This document shows, in pieces, positions 12,051 to 21,941 of a stretch of 64,000 nt of DNA. This DNA comes from Anastrepha obliqua (Eukaryota; Arthropoda; Insecta; Diptera; Tephritidae). Every line of letters begins with the position of its first letter. Within the stretch, counting starts at the first letter, position 1. The notes beneath the pieces were generated by a model. The model searched no databases. It was not told the origin of the DNA and was given only the letters and a program-made list of their open reading frames with translations. Where the stretch lies: positions 18,848,044 through 18,912,043 of the forward strand of contig NC_072897.1 of assembly GCF_027943255.1 (NCBI RefSeq), written 5' to 3'. The position numbers and the translations under genes are program-made.

Positions 12051-12233
12051 ATTTGGATTCTCAATAATTGTTTTGTTTTGTTCTCTTTACCAATAAATAT
12101 GTATTCATGAACATAGTCCCAACGGGTGCTGCGAATTTTTTTCAAAATTTTGTTGTGATGCCAATAATTGGTATGAATTGACAATTGACTTGAAATTTGC
12201 CAATTCACTTAAAACAACACAATTGAGCACACT

Positions 12234-13028
12234 GTGGACTCCAAAGAAATCAAAGAGGCCCTGGAAGAGCTCGGGTATAAAACCAAGAGCGTCGTTAACA
12301 TTTTTAACAAAAATAAAATTCCACAACCAATGTTCAAGGTTGAGTTGGAGCCTGACACAAGGAAGTTGAAAGGGAATGAAACGCATCCCATTTATTCCTT
12401 GAGATATTTATTAAATCGAAGAATACACGTGGAGGAGCCCCTCAAGCGTAATGGGCCTGTACAGTGCGGAAATTGCCAAGAATTTGGCCATACAAAGAAT
12501 TACTGTACACTACCTGTAGTGTGTGTTGCATGTGGTGATCAGCATGGTTCTAACGAATGCACTGCAGCTAAAGAAGGCCTAAGTAGAAAATGCGGAAACT
12601 GCGGTGGTGATCACACTGCAAACTATCGAGGGTGCCCCGTTTATAAAGACTTGTTGAAAAGGTTAAACGAGAGAAAGCAGCAAGCTAGAGGAGAAATTGT
12701 TGAATTTAGAAACACAGAAGTAGCAACATCTACCAGACCTACAAGCGTTACAGTTTCTGGTATCGGAGGAAAAATTCAACAACAAAATCAAGAAATTCCA
12801 CTCCAGTCAGGAGCCATCTCATATGCCAATATTGTAAAATCAGGTACCCAACAAGCTAGTGCTCCCCAGAATTTTGGAGGTTTGGAGGGTATAATGTATA
12901 CACTTACCCAAAATATGAACGCTTTTAACCAGAATATTACCAGCATTATGTCTTCCATGCAATATACTCTTCAAGAGCTTGTGAGAACGCAGAACCAAAT
13001 GCTCCAAATACTATTGGCAAAGAAATGA
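12234..13028 (+). CDS. Jockey ORF1 C-terminal part (PRE_C2HC plus CCHC knuckles)
   Basis: This Gag-like protein binds element RNA. The remaining 264 residues begin inside the PRE_C2HC domain (about residues 1-70; IKEALEELGY, then the QCGNCQEFGHTKNYC knuckle). Further knuckles are CVACGDQHGSNEC and CGNCGGDHTANYRGC. A glutamine-rich C-terminal tail follows. The family usually has 400-500 residues, and the N-terminal half is missing because the insertion is truncated. The first ATG here is therefore only the first one available. Its TGA overlaps the ORF2 ATG (13025-13028). Confidence 0.85.
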   Translation: MDSKEIKEALEELGYKTKSVVNIFNKNKIPQPMFKVELEPDTRKLKGNETHPIYSLRYLLNRRIHVEEPLKRNGPVQCGNCQEFGHTKNYCTLPVVCVACGDQHGSNECTAAKEGLSRKCGNCGGDHTANYRGCPVYKDLLKRLNERKQQARGEIVEFRNTEVATSTRPTSVTVSGIGGKIQQQNQEIPLQSGAISYANIVKSGTQQASAPQNFGGLEGIMYTLTQNMNAFNQNITSIMSSMQYTLQELVRTQNQMLQILLAKK

Positions 13029-15678
13029 GTTATTTAAAAATGGCTTTTTGGAACGCAAATGGTTTAAACCAAAATAAAATAGAAGTTTGCCATTTTTTAC
13101 AAAAAAATTGTATTGACATAATGTTGATATCTGAGACTCATCTCACAAATAGATACAATTTTAATATTCCTGGATATATGTTCCATTTTACAAATCACCC
13201 CGATGGTAAAGCACATGGCGGTACAGGCATCCTAATAAAGAATAGAATACGACACTACGTTTTAGATGCATTTGCAAAAGACTATCTGCAGGCAATATCC
13301 ATTCACCTTGAGGTCGGATATGGTGATTTAACAATTAGCTCAGTTTATTGTCCACCAAGATTTGCTGTTACAAAAGAGCAGTTTGAGGAATATTTTAGCA
13401 GATTGGGGAAACGTTTTCTAGCTTGTGGAGACTATAATGCAAAACACACGTATTGGGGCTCTCGATTAGTGAATCCCAAAGGTAGGCAGTTATATAAGAC
13501 TTTAGTTGATCGAAAAAACGAATTGGATGTCATATCTCCTGGACATCCCACCTATTGGCCCTCTGATCCTAAAAAAGTTCCTGACCTCATAGATTTTGCT
13601 ATATCGAGAAATATAAATCGAAACTCAGTCACTACAGAAACGTCGTATGATTTATCATCAGATCATTCCCCAGTAATATTAACCTATTACGCTAATATAC
13701 CTGGCTCTGCAACTGACTCTAAATATAAAACAAACTGGTTGAAGTACAAAAATTTATTAGCAGCCACATTAACACAAATCCTGTAGTTCATAGCGAGGCT
13801 GAAATTGAAAAATCTGTTGATGACTTCACGTTTGTGATGACATCAGCTTTAGAGCACTCTAAATACCAATTAAGTCCAAAATTTGCCACAAATGTCTCCA
13901 ACTCTGAAATTGAAGGACTACTACTAGAAAAAAGAAGGTTAAGAAGAGAATGGCAACAAAACAGATCCCCTGGTGCTAAGCAAAGGCTGTCTGCTGCAAA
14001 TAGAAAACTGCGAAGTGCACTTCACTTGGACGAAGATCGTAAAAACAAAAACTATATTGAGAGCTTATCCAATACAAAGCACACAAATTTTTCTATATGG
14101 AAAGCAGCTAAGACCATTAAGACGCCAGTAGAAGTACAAAGCCCCCTAAGAAAACCTGACGGTACATGGGCTCGTAGCGCTGAAGATAAAGCGTCGATAT
14201 TCGCCGATCATCTGAGTAATGTTTTCCAACCCAATTCTTCTGCAAATGAACAAATACTAGAAGAAAGTAGTGGCAACGCATCGTTAAACTCAGAACCAAT
14301 CAACATAGCTCCTGAAGATATTCAGGCAGTTATTAACAAGAATCTTAAGGTGAAAAAGGCGCCAGGTTATGACGCAATAACACCATTAATGATAAAAAAT
14401 CTACCGCAAGTCGCTATAATTGTGCTGTCTGTAATATTTAATGCAATCATCGAGGTAGGCATTTTTCCAAAGAGCTGGAAAACGTCTTTAATAATAATGA
14501 TTCCTAAGCCGGGCAAAGACTTAAATGTGCCATCGTCCTATCGACCAATCAGTTTGTTGCCGTGTTTGTCAAAATTATTTGAAAAAGTTTTGAGAAACAA
14601 AATGATGCCGTTTTTAAACGAACGTAATATAATCCCTCCACATCAGTTTGGTTTTCGAGAACAACATGGGACAATCGAGCAAGTAAATCGGTTAACTGCG
14701 GAAATAAGAAAATGTTTTGAACTTAAAAAATACTGTTCAGCAATTTTTATAGATGTGGCACAGGCATTTGACAAAGTTTGGCATGAGGGTCTCATACATA
14801 AAATAAAACGCTGTTTGCCACCTATTACACACAAAGTTCTGGAATCGTACTTAACAAACAGACAATTCAGAGTAAAATGCAACGATTATGTGACTCATGA
14901 ATATGAAATTGAAGCTGGTGTCCCTCAAGGCAGTGTACTAGGCCCAATTTTGTATTTAATTTATACTTCTGATCTGCCCGAGTGCGATAGTTTGACTATA
15001 TCTACATTCGTTGACGACACCGCTGTGCTTAGTTCTCAAAATGATCCGTCTCTGGCATCTAGAGAGCTAAATAAATATCTCAGACTTTTAGAAAAGTGGC
15101 TGAAAAAATGGAGAATAAAAGTGAACGAAATAAAAAGTAAACACGTCACATTTTCGCTTAGAAGAGGAGACTGTCCCTCGGTTACCTTTAACAACGTACG
15201 CATACCACAGTCTGATCACGTCACATACCTTGGCGTTCACCTAGATAGGCGTTTAACATGGAGACGCCACATCGAGGCAAAGCGGCTTAATATGAGAATC
15301 AAAGCTTCAAACCTTCACTGGCTAATTAATGAGCAATCAAGATTGAGCCTTGACTGTAAAGTCCTCTTGTACAAGGCAATTTTGAAACCAATTTGGACTT
15401 ATGGAATCCAATTGTGGGGAACGGCCAGCAGTTCCAGTATCGATCTTATACAGAGAGCACAGTCGAAAATTTTAAGAACCATAACTGGAGCGCCGTGGTA
15501 TATAAGAAACGACAACATCCATAGGGACCTAGATGTACCGATGGTGAAGGAAGTATTCAAAAAAGTTCGTGAAAACTATCAGTTGAAATTGCAAGATCAC
15601 CCGAACCCGTTCGCACGTCAACTCCTGAGTACGCAACATACGACCAGGCTTCGAAGAAATGACCTACCACCCCGATGA
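13025..15678 (+). pseudogene. Jockey ORF2, endonuclease-reverse transcriptase, one frameshift
   Basis: The first part (13025-13786) is the endonuclease: it begins with MAFWNANGLNQN-type sequence and shows GDYNAKHTYWGSR and SSDHSP. It stops at 13784-13786 because of a one-base shift near 13763, and coding continues in the next frame through 15678. The second part is the reverse transcriptase with KAPGYDAITP, PSSYRPISLLPCLSK, the catalytic FVDD box near 15007-15018 and the C-terminal HRDLDVP tail. Only the one frameshift breaks the gene, so the insertion is fairly recent. Jockey-clade assignment rests on the ORF1 domain and the RT motifs. Confidence 0.88.
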
Positions 15679-15841
15679 GTAGAGGGCCATTTGATAATTC
15701 TTTATTGTAGAAAATGAGATAAAATAAAATTTTTCTTTTTAGTTCTAAGATTTGAATACTTATTGTGAGGCCTTTGAAAAGGCAGATTCAATAAACAAAT
15801 AAAAAGTTAAAAAAAAAAAAAAAAAAAAAACTTAAAACAAC

Positions 15842-16771
15842 GGTAACAGTGCAAATTAGAAAGAGTTTTGGACAGACGCAAAATAGAATTTAATTTAAGA
15901 AAAAAGTACATCCATATTTAATTTTAAAATATGCCTAGAGGACGCCCAAGAAGAGTTCGTAGAAGAGTTCCTTCTTTAAGTGGAGGAATAGAGCAGGTAA
16001 GTAAGTGATAAATGTTTGACGCGTCAGGTATTTGATATGATTGGTAGAAGCATCCACTTTTGTTTTCGTTCATATATGGTACAACTACACTACAATATAT
16101 AAACGTATGTATGTATTTAAAAATTTTGTGAGCGTTTGATCCTTTTAGCAAAACTCAAAATTTTAAATAGTTTTAAAAAATGAGTAGAGAGAGACAAATT
16201 AGTCATTTATTTGATACTATTTCAAGGTAAACTGTATTTGGGCTATTCTCATATATGAATATGAACTTTGAAAATTGTTTTTACCATTCTTCTTAAAATT
16301 TTTTAAAACGTAAAGATCTGTGAAAAAAAATGTTTACTTTTGCAAATCCAAGAAATTTTACGAATGGCAAAAAAAAAAATTGTATACACCCTTTTGGCAT
16401 TTGGCACGCGATGTGTCGTACTAGAAAAGAGTACATGTCTATCCTTCAAATAAGATAGTGTTTTAACAAAGTGGTTGTGCGCTTAAATCGGTTTTTGTTG
16501 AAAACTTACATCTCTTTGCTTCCGCTTCATATATGTTTTAAACGATTTCATGTTTTTTAGGTCCGTATTCATGCAAGCACAAGTACATACAAAAAAGCTC
16601 TAGATCCAGCATTTAATTGGTGGTTTAACCAGTATATGTTTGCATTGCAATGCTAAACATTTTAAATGTGAAAAGGTAACTTCCCATTATTGAAAAACTT
16701 TGGTAAACTTGACAAAGAAACATTTTTTATAGGGAAGAAATCAATTCCTTACATGCTGTCACGGTGGGAAA
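15842..16771 (+). pseudogene. Helitron Rep/helicase, N-terminal exons
   Basis: A first exon starting MPRGRPRRVRRRVPSLSGG (15931-15995) is followed by GTAAGTAAGT. Coding resumes after TTTTTTAG at 16561 with a segment that ends in a zinc-binding-like CLHCNAKHFKCEK, then GTAAC at 16676. A third exon begins after TTTATAG at 16733 and encodes TCCHGGKVHMPIP, a typical Helitron N-terminal box. The exon 2 frame needs one shift to keep that motif. The intron stretch 15996-16560 has no other feature. Splice sites are inferred from GT/AG and from the motifs. Confidence 0.6.
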
Positions 16772-19700
16772 GTGCATATGCCGATACCTCACGTACGTGA
16801 TTTTTTGGAAAGTGTTTTTGAAAATAATTTGAACTCTTTCCGGTCCCATTACTTAGAGAATATAAGACAAATAAATAGCTCATTCGCTTTTGCATCTTTT
16901 GAAGCTAAAATTGTAGCAAATTGTTGCAATATGAATATGCATTACCAAGATGCCATGGCTATTGTTAGAAAACATGGAAAGCCGTCACTTTTCATAACTT
17001 TTACCTCTAATCCAAAATGGCCTGAGATAACTCAAAACATTGAACAGTATCAAGTACCCCAAATGCATCCTGAGTTAATAGCGCGAGTTTTTAAGCAAAC
17101 AATAAAAGATCTTTTAAATGATATTTCAAAAAAGCATGTATTTGGAAGGGTGAAATATTTTCTATACGAAATAGAATTTCAAAAAAGAGGTCTACCGCAT
17201 GCACATATTTTGGTTGCTCTTCATGATGCAGATGCCATTATTGATGCTTCTATTATAGACTTGGCTGTTTGTGCTGAAATTCCGAATAAAGAAACTGAGC
17301 CAGAACTTCATGAAATTGTTTTAAAATGTATGGTGCATGGCCCATGTGGCCCACTTAATCCTTTATCGCCTTGCATGTCTGAATCTGAAGAATGCACAAA
17401 AAAATATCCAAGACTATTTCAGGAAGTTACTTTGCAGGATGTCAATGGGTATCCCCAGTATCGTCGCCGCGATGACGGGAGCAAAGTTTTAGTTCGAGTC
17501 AATCAAAACCAAATTGAATTATATTAGATAATCGATGGATCGTACCATATAATAAATATTTAACAAAAAAATACGCCGCTCACATTAATGTTGAAATATG
17601 TTCTTCAAACAAAAGTGTTAAGTACCTCCATAAATATATCTATAAAGGATATGATTGTGCAAGTATTCAGATCATTGAACAACCTGTTAGTAACTGCATT
17701 AATTTTGATGAGATAACGACTTTTGTAGATGCTAGGTATGTAAGCGCACCAGAAGCGTGCTGAAGACTTTTTGAATTTCCAATGCAGGAAAAATCACACA
17801 CAGTAAAACCTCTTGCGGTACACCTTCCAAATTTACAAAATATTTACTTTCGTGAAGACAGTGCTATTATAGCGGAAGCGATTACGAAATTCCGGGACAC
17901 TACACTTACTGCGTACTTTAAGATGAATACAATAGATACTTTTGCTAATACATTGACTTACCAAGAAATTCCTGAACATTACACTCGGCAACAAGGTTCA
18001 CCTTCGTGGCAGAGAAGAACGAATTTAGTCAACGCCAGAATTTATACGATCGATGCAAAGGATCGAGAACGATTTGCATTACGTTTACTGATAGTTTCCA
18101 TAAAGGGTCCTAAATAATACAATGATTTATTGACAGTTGGTAATGAGCTCCTCTCTTCTTTTTGGGAATCGGCCGTCAAACGAAAGCTATTAGTGGATAA
18201 CTCGGAATGGGTTGCTGTTTTGACAGAAGTTTCTACCTTCAAAATGCCCGCACAGTTAAGACGTATTTTTGCCATGATTTGCGTGTTTGGAGAACTTACT
18301 TCGCCCCTTGAACTTTGGACAACATTTAAAGAATATTTTATTGAAGATTTTGTAAGAGATAATAATGTATTATAGTAGAAAGAAATATTGGCGTTGCGGG
18401 AAATTAATCAAATTTTACTTTTCCACAATACATCCTTAAAACATTTTGGTTTGCCGGAAGTTTCTCTTGCAGACAACCTTACAACTTTAACAACTGACAT
18501 TGAAGTCGATTTGATATGCGCACAAACATTAAGGATCAGCTTAATCGAGAACAAGAACACATTTTTGACGAAGTATGTACAATGTTAAATGATGAGGGCA
18601 TATCTGTTAAAGCTGTTTTTATTGATGGTGGTGGCTATGGAAAAACATTTCTATATAAAACTCTTACTCACTATATTCGTGGTATTGGAGAAACAGTGAT
18701 TACTTCAGCTTGGACAGGTATAGCTTCAATTTTGTTGCCAGGCGGGCGAACTGCTCACAGCGTTTTTAAATTTCCCATACCGTTGACTGAATCGTCAGTT
18801 TCTTTGGTAAAACCAAACACTAAAGCTGGTCAGGCATTAAAGGCAGCAAAAGCTATTATTTGGAATGAAGCTAGCATGGTCTCTGGCAGAGCTCTGTTGT
18901 GTTTAGATCGCCTTTTGCGCGATATTCACCAAAATGAGACGCCTTTTGGTGGGAAAATTATTATTCTGGGTAGAGACTTTAGGCAAGTTTTGCCTGTGGT
19001 ACCGAGTAGTACGCGAACTGGCATAGTTGGTAATTGTTTAAAGCGTTGCTCTTTGTGGAATTTTTTAAAATCATTTAAACTCACAATCAATATGCGTAGT
19101 CAAGAACCCGACTATTGTAATTTTCATTTGCGCATAGGACACGGCGAAGGGCATCAAGAGTAAAAATTCCAGATCAAATTCTTTCATAAAACCGAAAATT
19201 TCATTGACTGGGTTTTCCAACCAAATAATGGAATAATAGAAATCGATAATTTAAAAGACCGAGCCATATTATGTCCAAAAAATGATCAATGTGCCATCAT
19301 GAATTCGAGTATAGTCGATATGCTACCTGGTCAAGAGCACACATATCTCAGCGCTGATACGATTGTTTCACAAGATTCACAAGATCAGGTAAGATTCCCT
19401 GTGGAATTTTTACACTCCCTCAATTTTAGTGGAACTCCGCCGCATAAGCTTCAATTGAAAATTGGAACAGTGATAATGTTGGTTCGCAATTTAAGCCCAG
19501 CAGAAGGAGTGGTGAATGGCACACGACTTATCATAAAACAAATGCATCCAAATTGTTTGTACGCGGAAGTGCTATGCGGAGAGGCTCAAGGAAGGCGATT
19601 TCTATTCCCTCGTATAAATTTGCAGCCGAGCGAAACCACACTTCCTTTTACGTTGAAGCGCCGCCAATTTCCCATTATAATAGCCTTCGCCATAACAATA

Positions 19701-19870
19701 AATAAGGCCCAGAGGCAAACATTATCAAGGGTGAGTTTCATTTAAAGGATCATTGCTTTGCTCACGGCCAGCTTTATGTTGCGTTAAGCCGGGTTAGATC
19801 CTGGGAAAATATACGAGTTCAAATAGGCAATAACGAAAACTTGACGTTGAATGTAGTTTATAATGAAGTA
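16733..19870 (+). pseudogene. Helitron Rep-helicase (HUH nuclease plus PIF1-like helicase), broken
   Basis: The Rep domain initiates rolling-circle transposition and the helicase unwinds DNA. The Rep part (16772-17527) has KPSLFITFTSNPKWPEI and the metal-binding LPHAHIL (about 17192). A -1 shift at about 17524 leads to the catalytic tyrosine block YLHKYIYKGYD near 17623. TGA at 17760-17762 replaces an expected tryptophan codon. The helicase (18516-19163) has an altered Walker A, GGGYGKTF, and an altered Walker B, IIWNEASM, where DEA is usual. The C-terminal part is 19299-19745, and a further shifted tail reads HGQLYVALSRV near 19770. At least four frame breaks are visible. Confidence 0.85.
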
Positions 19871-20035
19871 ATTAAAAAAAAAAAATTACTGATTTAACTG
19901 AAAAAAATTTTAAAAATGTTATATGCATAAGTTCTTACATATTACATATGAATAAAAATATACACTTTTCTAACCATCATCATAACTTTTAATATATAAA
20001 AGTGTCACATATGCTCTTTACTTTTCGCGGGAAAA

Positions 20036-20068
20036 AAGCCCACCCGATTTTCGGGGGTTACATACTAG
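20036..20068 (+). other. Helitron 3' end hairpin and CTAG terminus
   Basis: The stem CCCGA / TCGGG with a TTT loop is at 20043-20055, followed by GGTTACATA and CTAG at 20065-20068. The next base, T, belongs to the restored target. This is the canonical Helitron 3' end. Confidence 0.85.
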
Positions 20069-20690
20069 TCAATATAATTTGGATTTGATGAAAGAGATTA
20101 TAGACATATGTACATAGTTTTTGTTTTGATTGATTTATATAAAAATCAGGTCATATCCAGTATGAACTATTTTATACCGAAAAGAAATTTCCATTTATGA
20201 AATACAAAAAAACAGTATTTTAAAGAAATTTTAATTAAAATAAACTCAAAAATTTTACCAAACTTTCCTGGTTTGAATTGTAAAAAAAAATGTGCAAGGA
20301 AAAAATATGACTTCAGGACTTGAACCTGAATTAAATATGTTCGTGCCAAAAAACAAAACGAATAATTCCGCCGACTTTAGCTTCTGCACCACAAATTAAT
20401 TGCCGCGCGGCCTTCTTAATCGCAAATTTATTCGCTTCGCTGTGGGCATGAAATAAGTCGATTTCCTCAGTAGTGTGCCGAAAAATCTTATGAAATTCCT
20501 CAGTAGTTTGGTAAACGCAGAAAAAATCTGAATTCCTGTCCTAGCGTGGTAAGTAAATATAGAACCCCTCCACTCGCGTCACTCGCGTGGTAAATATCTG
20601 CAATTCCCCACTAATGAGGAAAGTTGAATTTGAAATTACCTTAGTATGAATCTACAAATTAGTACTCGAAAAAAGCTCATTTATTATCAC
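20069..20690 (+). repeat. Right part of outer repeat U copy (U1), truncated
   Basis: It continues U from the Helitron target site and runs to AAAAAAGCTCATTTA. The last about 40 bp of the terminal repeat are missing, and about 13 unrelated bases separate it from the CAGAG end of the next, inverted U copy at 20697. Together with 20697-21310 it forms a local inverted repeat with arms of about 600 bp. Confidence 0.75.
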
Positions 20691-20999
20691 TATTACCAGA
20701 GAATGTTAATGCAATGAGAAGAAGCAAATGTTAAATGAGCTTTTTTCGAGTACTAATTTATAGATTCAAACTAAGGTCATTTCAAATTCAACTATATTCA
20801 CGAGTGGGGAATTGCAGATATTTACCACGCGAGTGACGCGAGTGGAGGGTTTCTATATTTACTTACCACGCTAGGACAAGAATTCAGATATTTTCTGCGT
20901 TTACCAAACTACTGAGGAATTTCATAAGATTTTTCGGCACACTACTAAGGAAATCGAAGCAAATAAATTTGCGATTAAGAAGGCCGCGTGGCAGTTAGT

Positions 21000-21085
21000 T
21001 TGTGGTGCAGAAGCTAAAGTCGGCGGAATTATTCGTTTTGTTTTTTGGCACGTATATAATTCAGGTTCAAGTCCTGAAGTCATAT
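21000..21085 (+). other. tRNA-like segment with T-arm/B box in repeat U
   Basis: At 21061-21077 TCAGG-TTCAAGT-CCTGA forms a 5 bp stem with a 7-base loop, just like a tRNA T arm and matching the pol III B box. A T run follows at about 21084. No convincing anticodon arm is seen, so this is a tRNA relic or the head of an old SINE. It recurs in every U copy. Confidence 0.45.
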
Positions 21086-21480
21086 TTTTTTTCTTGCACA
21101 TTTTTTTTTTACAATTCAAACCAGAAAAGTTTGGTAAAATTTTTGAGTTTATTTTAATTAAAATTTCTTTAAAATACTGTTTTTTTTGGTATTTTATAAA
21201 TGGAAATTTCTTTTCGGTATAAAATAGTTCATACTGGATATGACCTGACTTTTATATAAATCAATCAAAACAGAAAATATGTACATATATCTATAATCTA
21301 TTTCATCAAATCCAAATTATATTGATGAGAAAATATCATTATAATATCCGTCCAGAAAGCCAAACGCGCATACACATATGCATATAATTACGCATACAAA
21401 CTTTCAACTAACGCAGAATATATGCATACAAAACTGCGAATCGAATAAATGAGTGATTTAGAAAAGTTTATTAGTAATTA

Positions 21481-21560
21481 TAGATTAGCGCAATCGTGAA
21501 AGACGTGTTGTGTATGCAGTACATCGTCCCATATTTGACTCAGGTTCAAATCCTGTGCAC
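21481..21560 (+). other. Second tRNA-like segment with A and B boxes in repeat U
   Basis: TTAGCGCAATCGTGAAAGACG (near 21485) resembles an A box and D arm. CAGG-TTCAAAT-CCTG (21541-21555) resembles a B box and T arm, about 50 bases further on, which is the normal spacing of a tRNA-type pol III promoter. The anticodon arm does not fold convincingly. Inverted copies are at about 8993-9075, 11210-11295, 35575-35660, 45530-45615 and 58485-58570. Confidence 0.45.
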
Positions 21561-21587
21561 AGTCTTTTGTTCGCTATTTTTATTTCA

Positions 21588-21941
21588 TCTATACTAATAT
21601 TATAAAGAGGAAAACTTTGTTTGTTTGTTTGTTTGTTTGTTTGTAACGAATAGGCTCAAAAACTACTGGACCGATTTTAAAAATTCTTTCACCATTCGAA
21701 AACTACATTATCCAAGAGTAACATGGATTACATTTTATCTATACTAATGTTATAAAGAGGAAAAATTTGTTTGTTTGTTTGTTTGTAACGAATAGGCTCA
21801 AAAACTGCTGGACCGATTTTAAAAATTCTTTCACCATTCGAAAACTACATTATCCAAGAGTAACATGGATTACATTTTATTTTGGAAAAAAAATAGGGTT
21901 CCGTAAGATATTTGGATTTTTCGGACACAAACTGAAAAAAA
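21588..21941 (+). repeat. Helitron leader with two tandem 5' ends
   Basis: TCTATACTAATATTATAAAG starts at 21588 and TCTATACTAATGTTATAAAG at 21738. The second interrupts the first after ATTACATTTTA, a position that is uninterrupted at about 7076-7085 of the minus-strand copy. The first segment therefore holds 150 bp of a Helitron start whose continuation is taken over by the second. Confidence 0.8.

Larger units (their letters stand above)
12208..15841 (+). mobile_element. Jockey-clade non-LTR retrotransposon, 5'-truncated, with target duplication
   Basis: The 11 bp target duplication CTTAAAACAAC is at 12208-12218 and 15831-15841. The element itself is 12219-15830 and ends in a 22 bp A run behind AATAAACAAATAAAAAG. 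It starts inside ORF1, so it is a normal 5'-truncated insertion. It lies in the Helitron 5' region, just upstream of the Helitron coding start at 15931. Confidence 0.9.
11450..20068 (+). mobile_element. Degenerate autonomous-type Helitron with Rep/helicase gene
   Basis: The element starts TCTATAGTATTATTTTAAAA after an A and ends in a hairpin (CCCGA-TTT-TCGGG at 20043-20055) followed ten bases on by CTAG (20065-20068) and T. Removing it restores TTTTCTCA-TCAATATAATTTGG of repeat U exactly, with no target duplication, as expected for a Helitron. Without the nested Jockey element it is about 5.0 kb. It carries a spliced-looking Rep/helicase gene with frameshifts and stops, so it is dead. Confidence 0.88.

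Noticed and set aside
21000..21560. Functional tRNA genes
   Set aside because: T arms are good but I could not fold an acceptor stem or anticodon arm, and the segments are repeated in all U copies.
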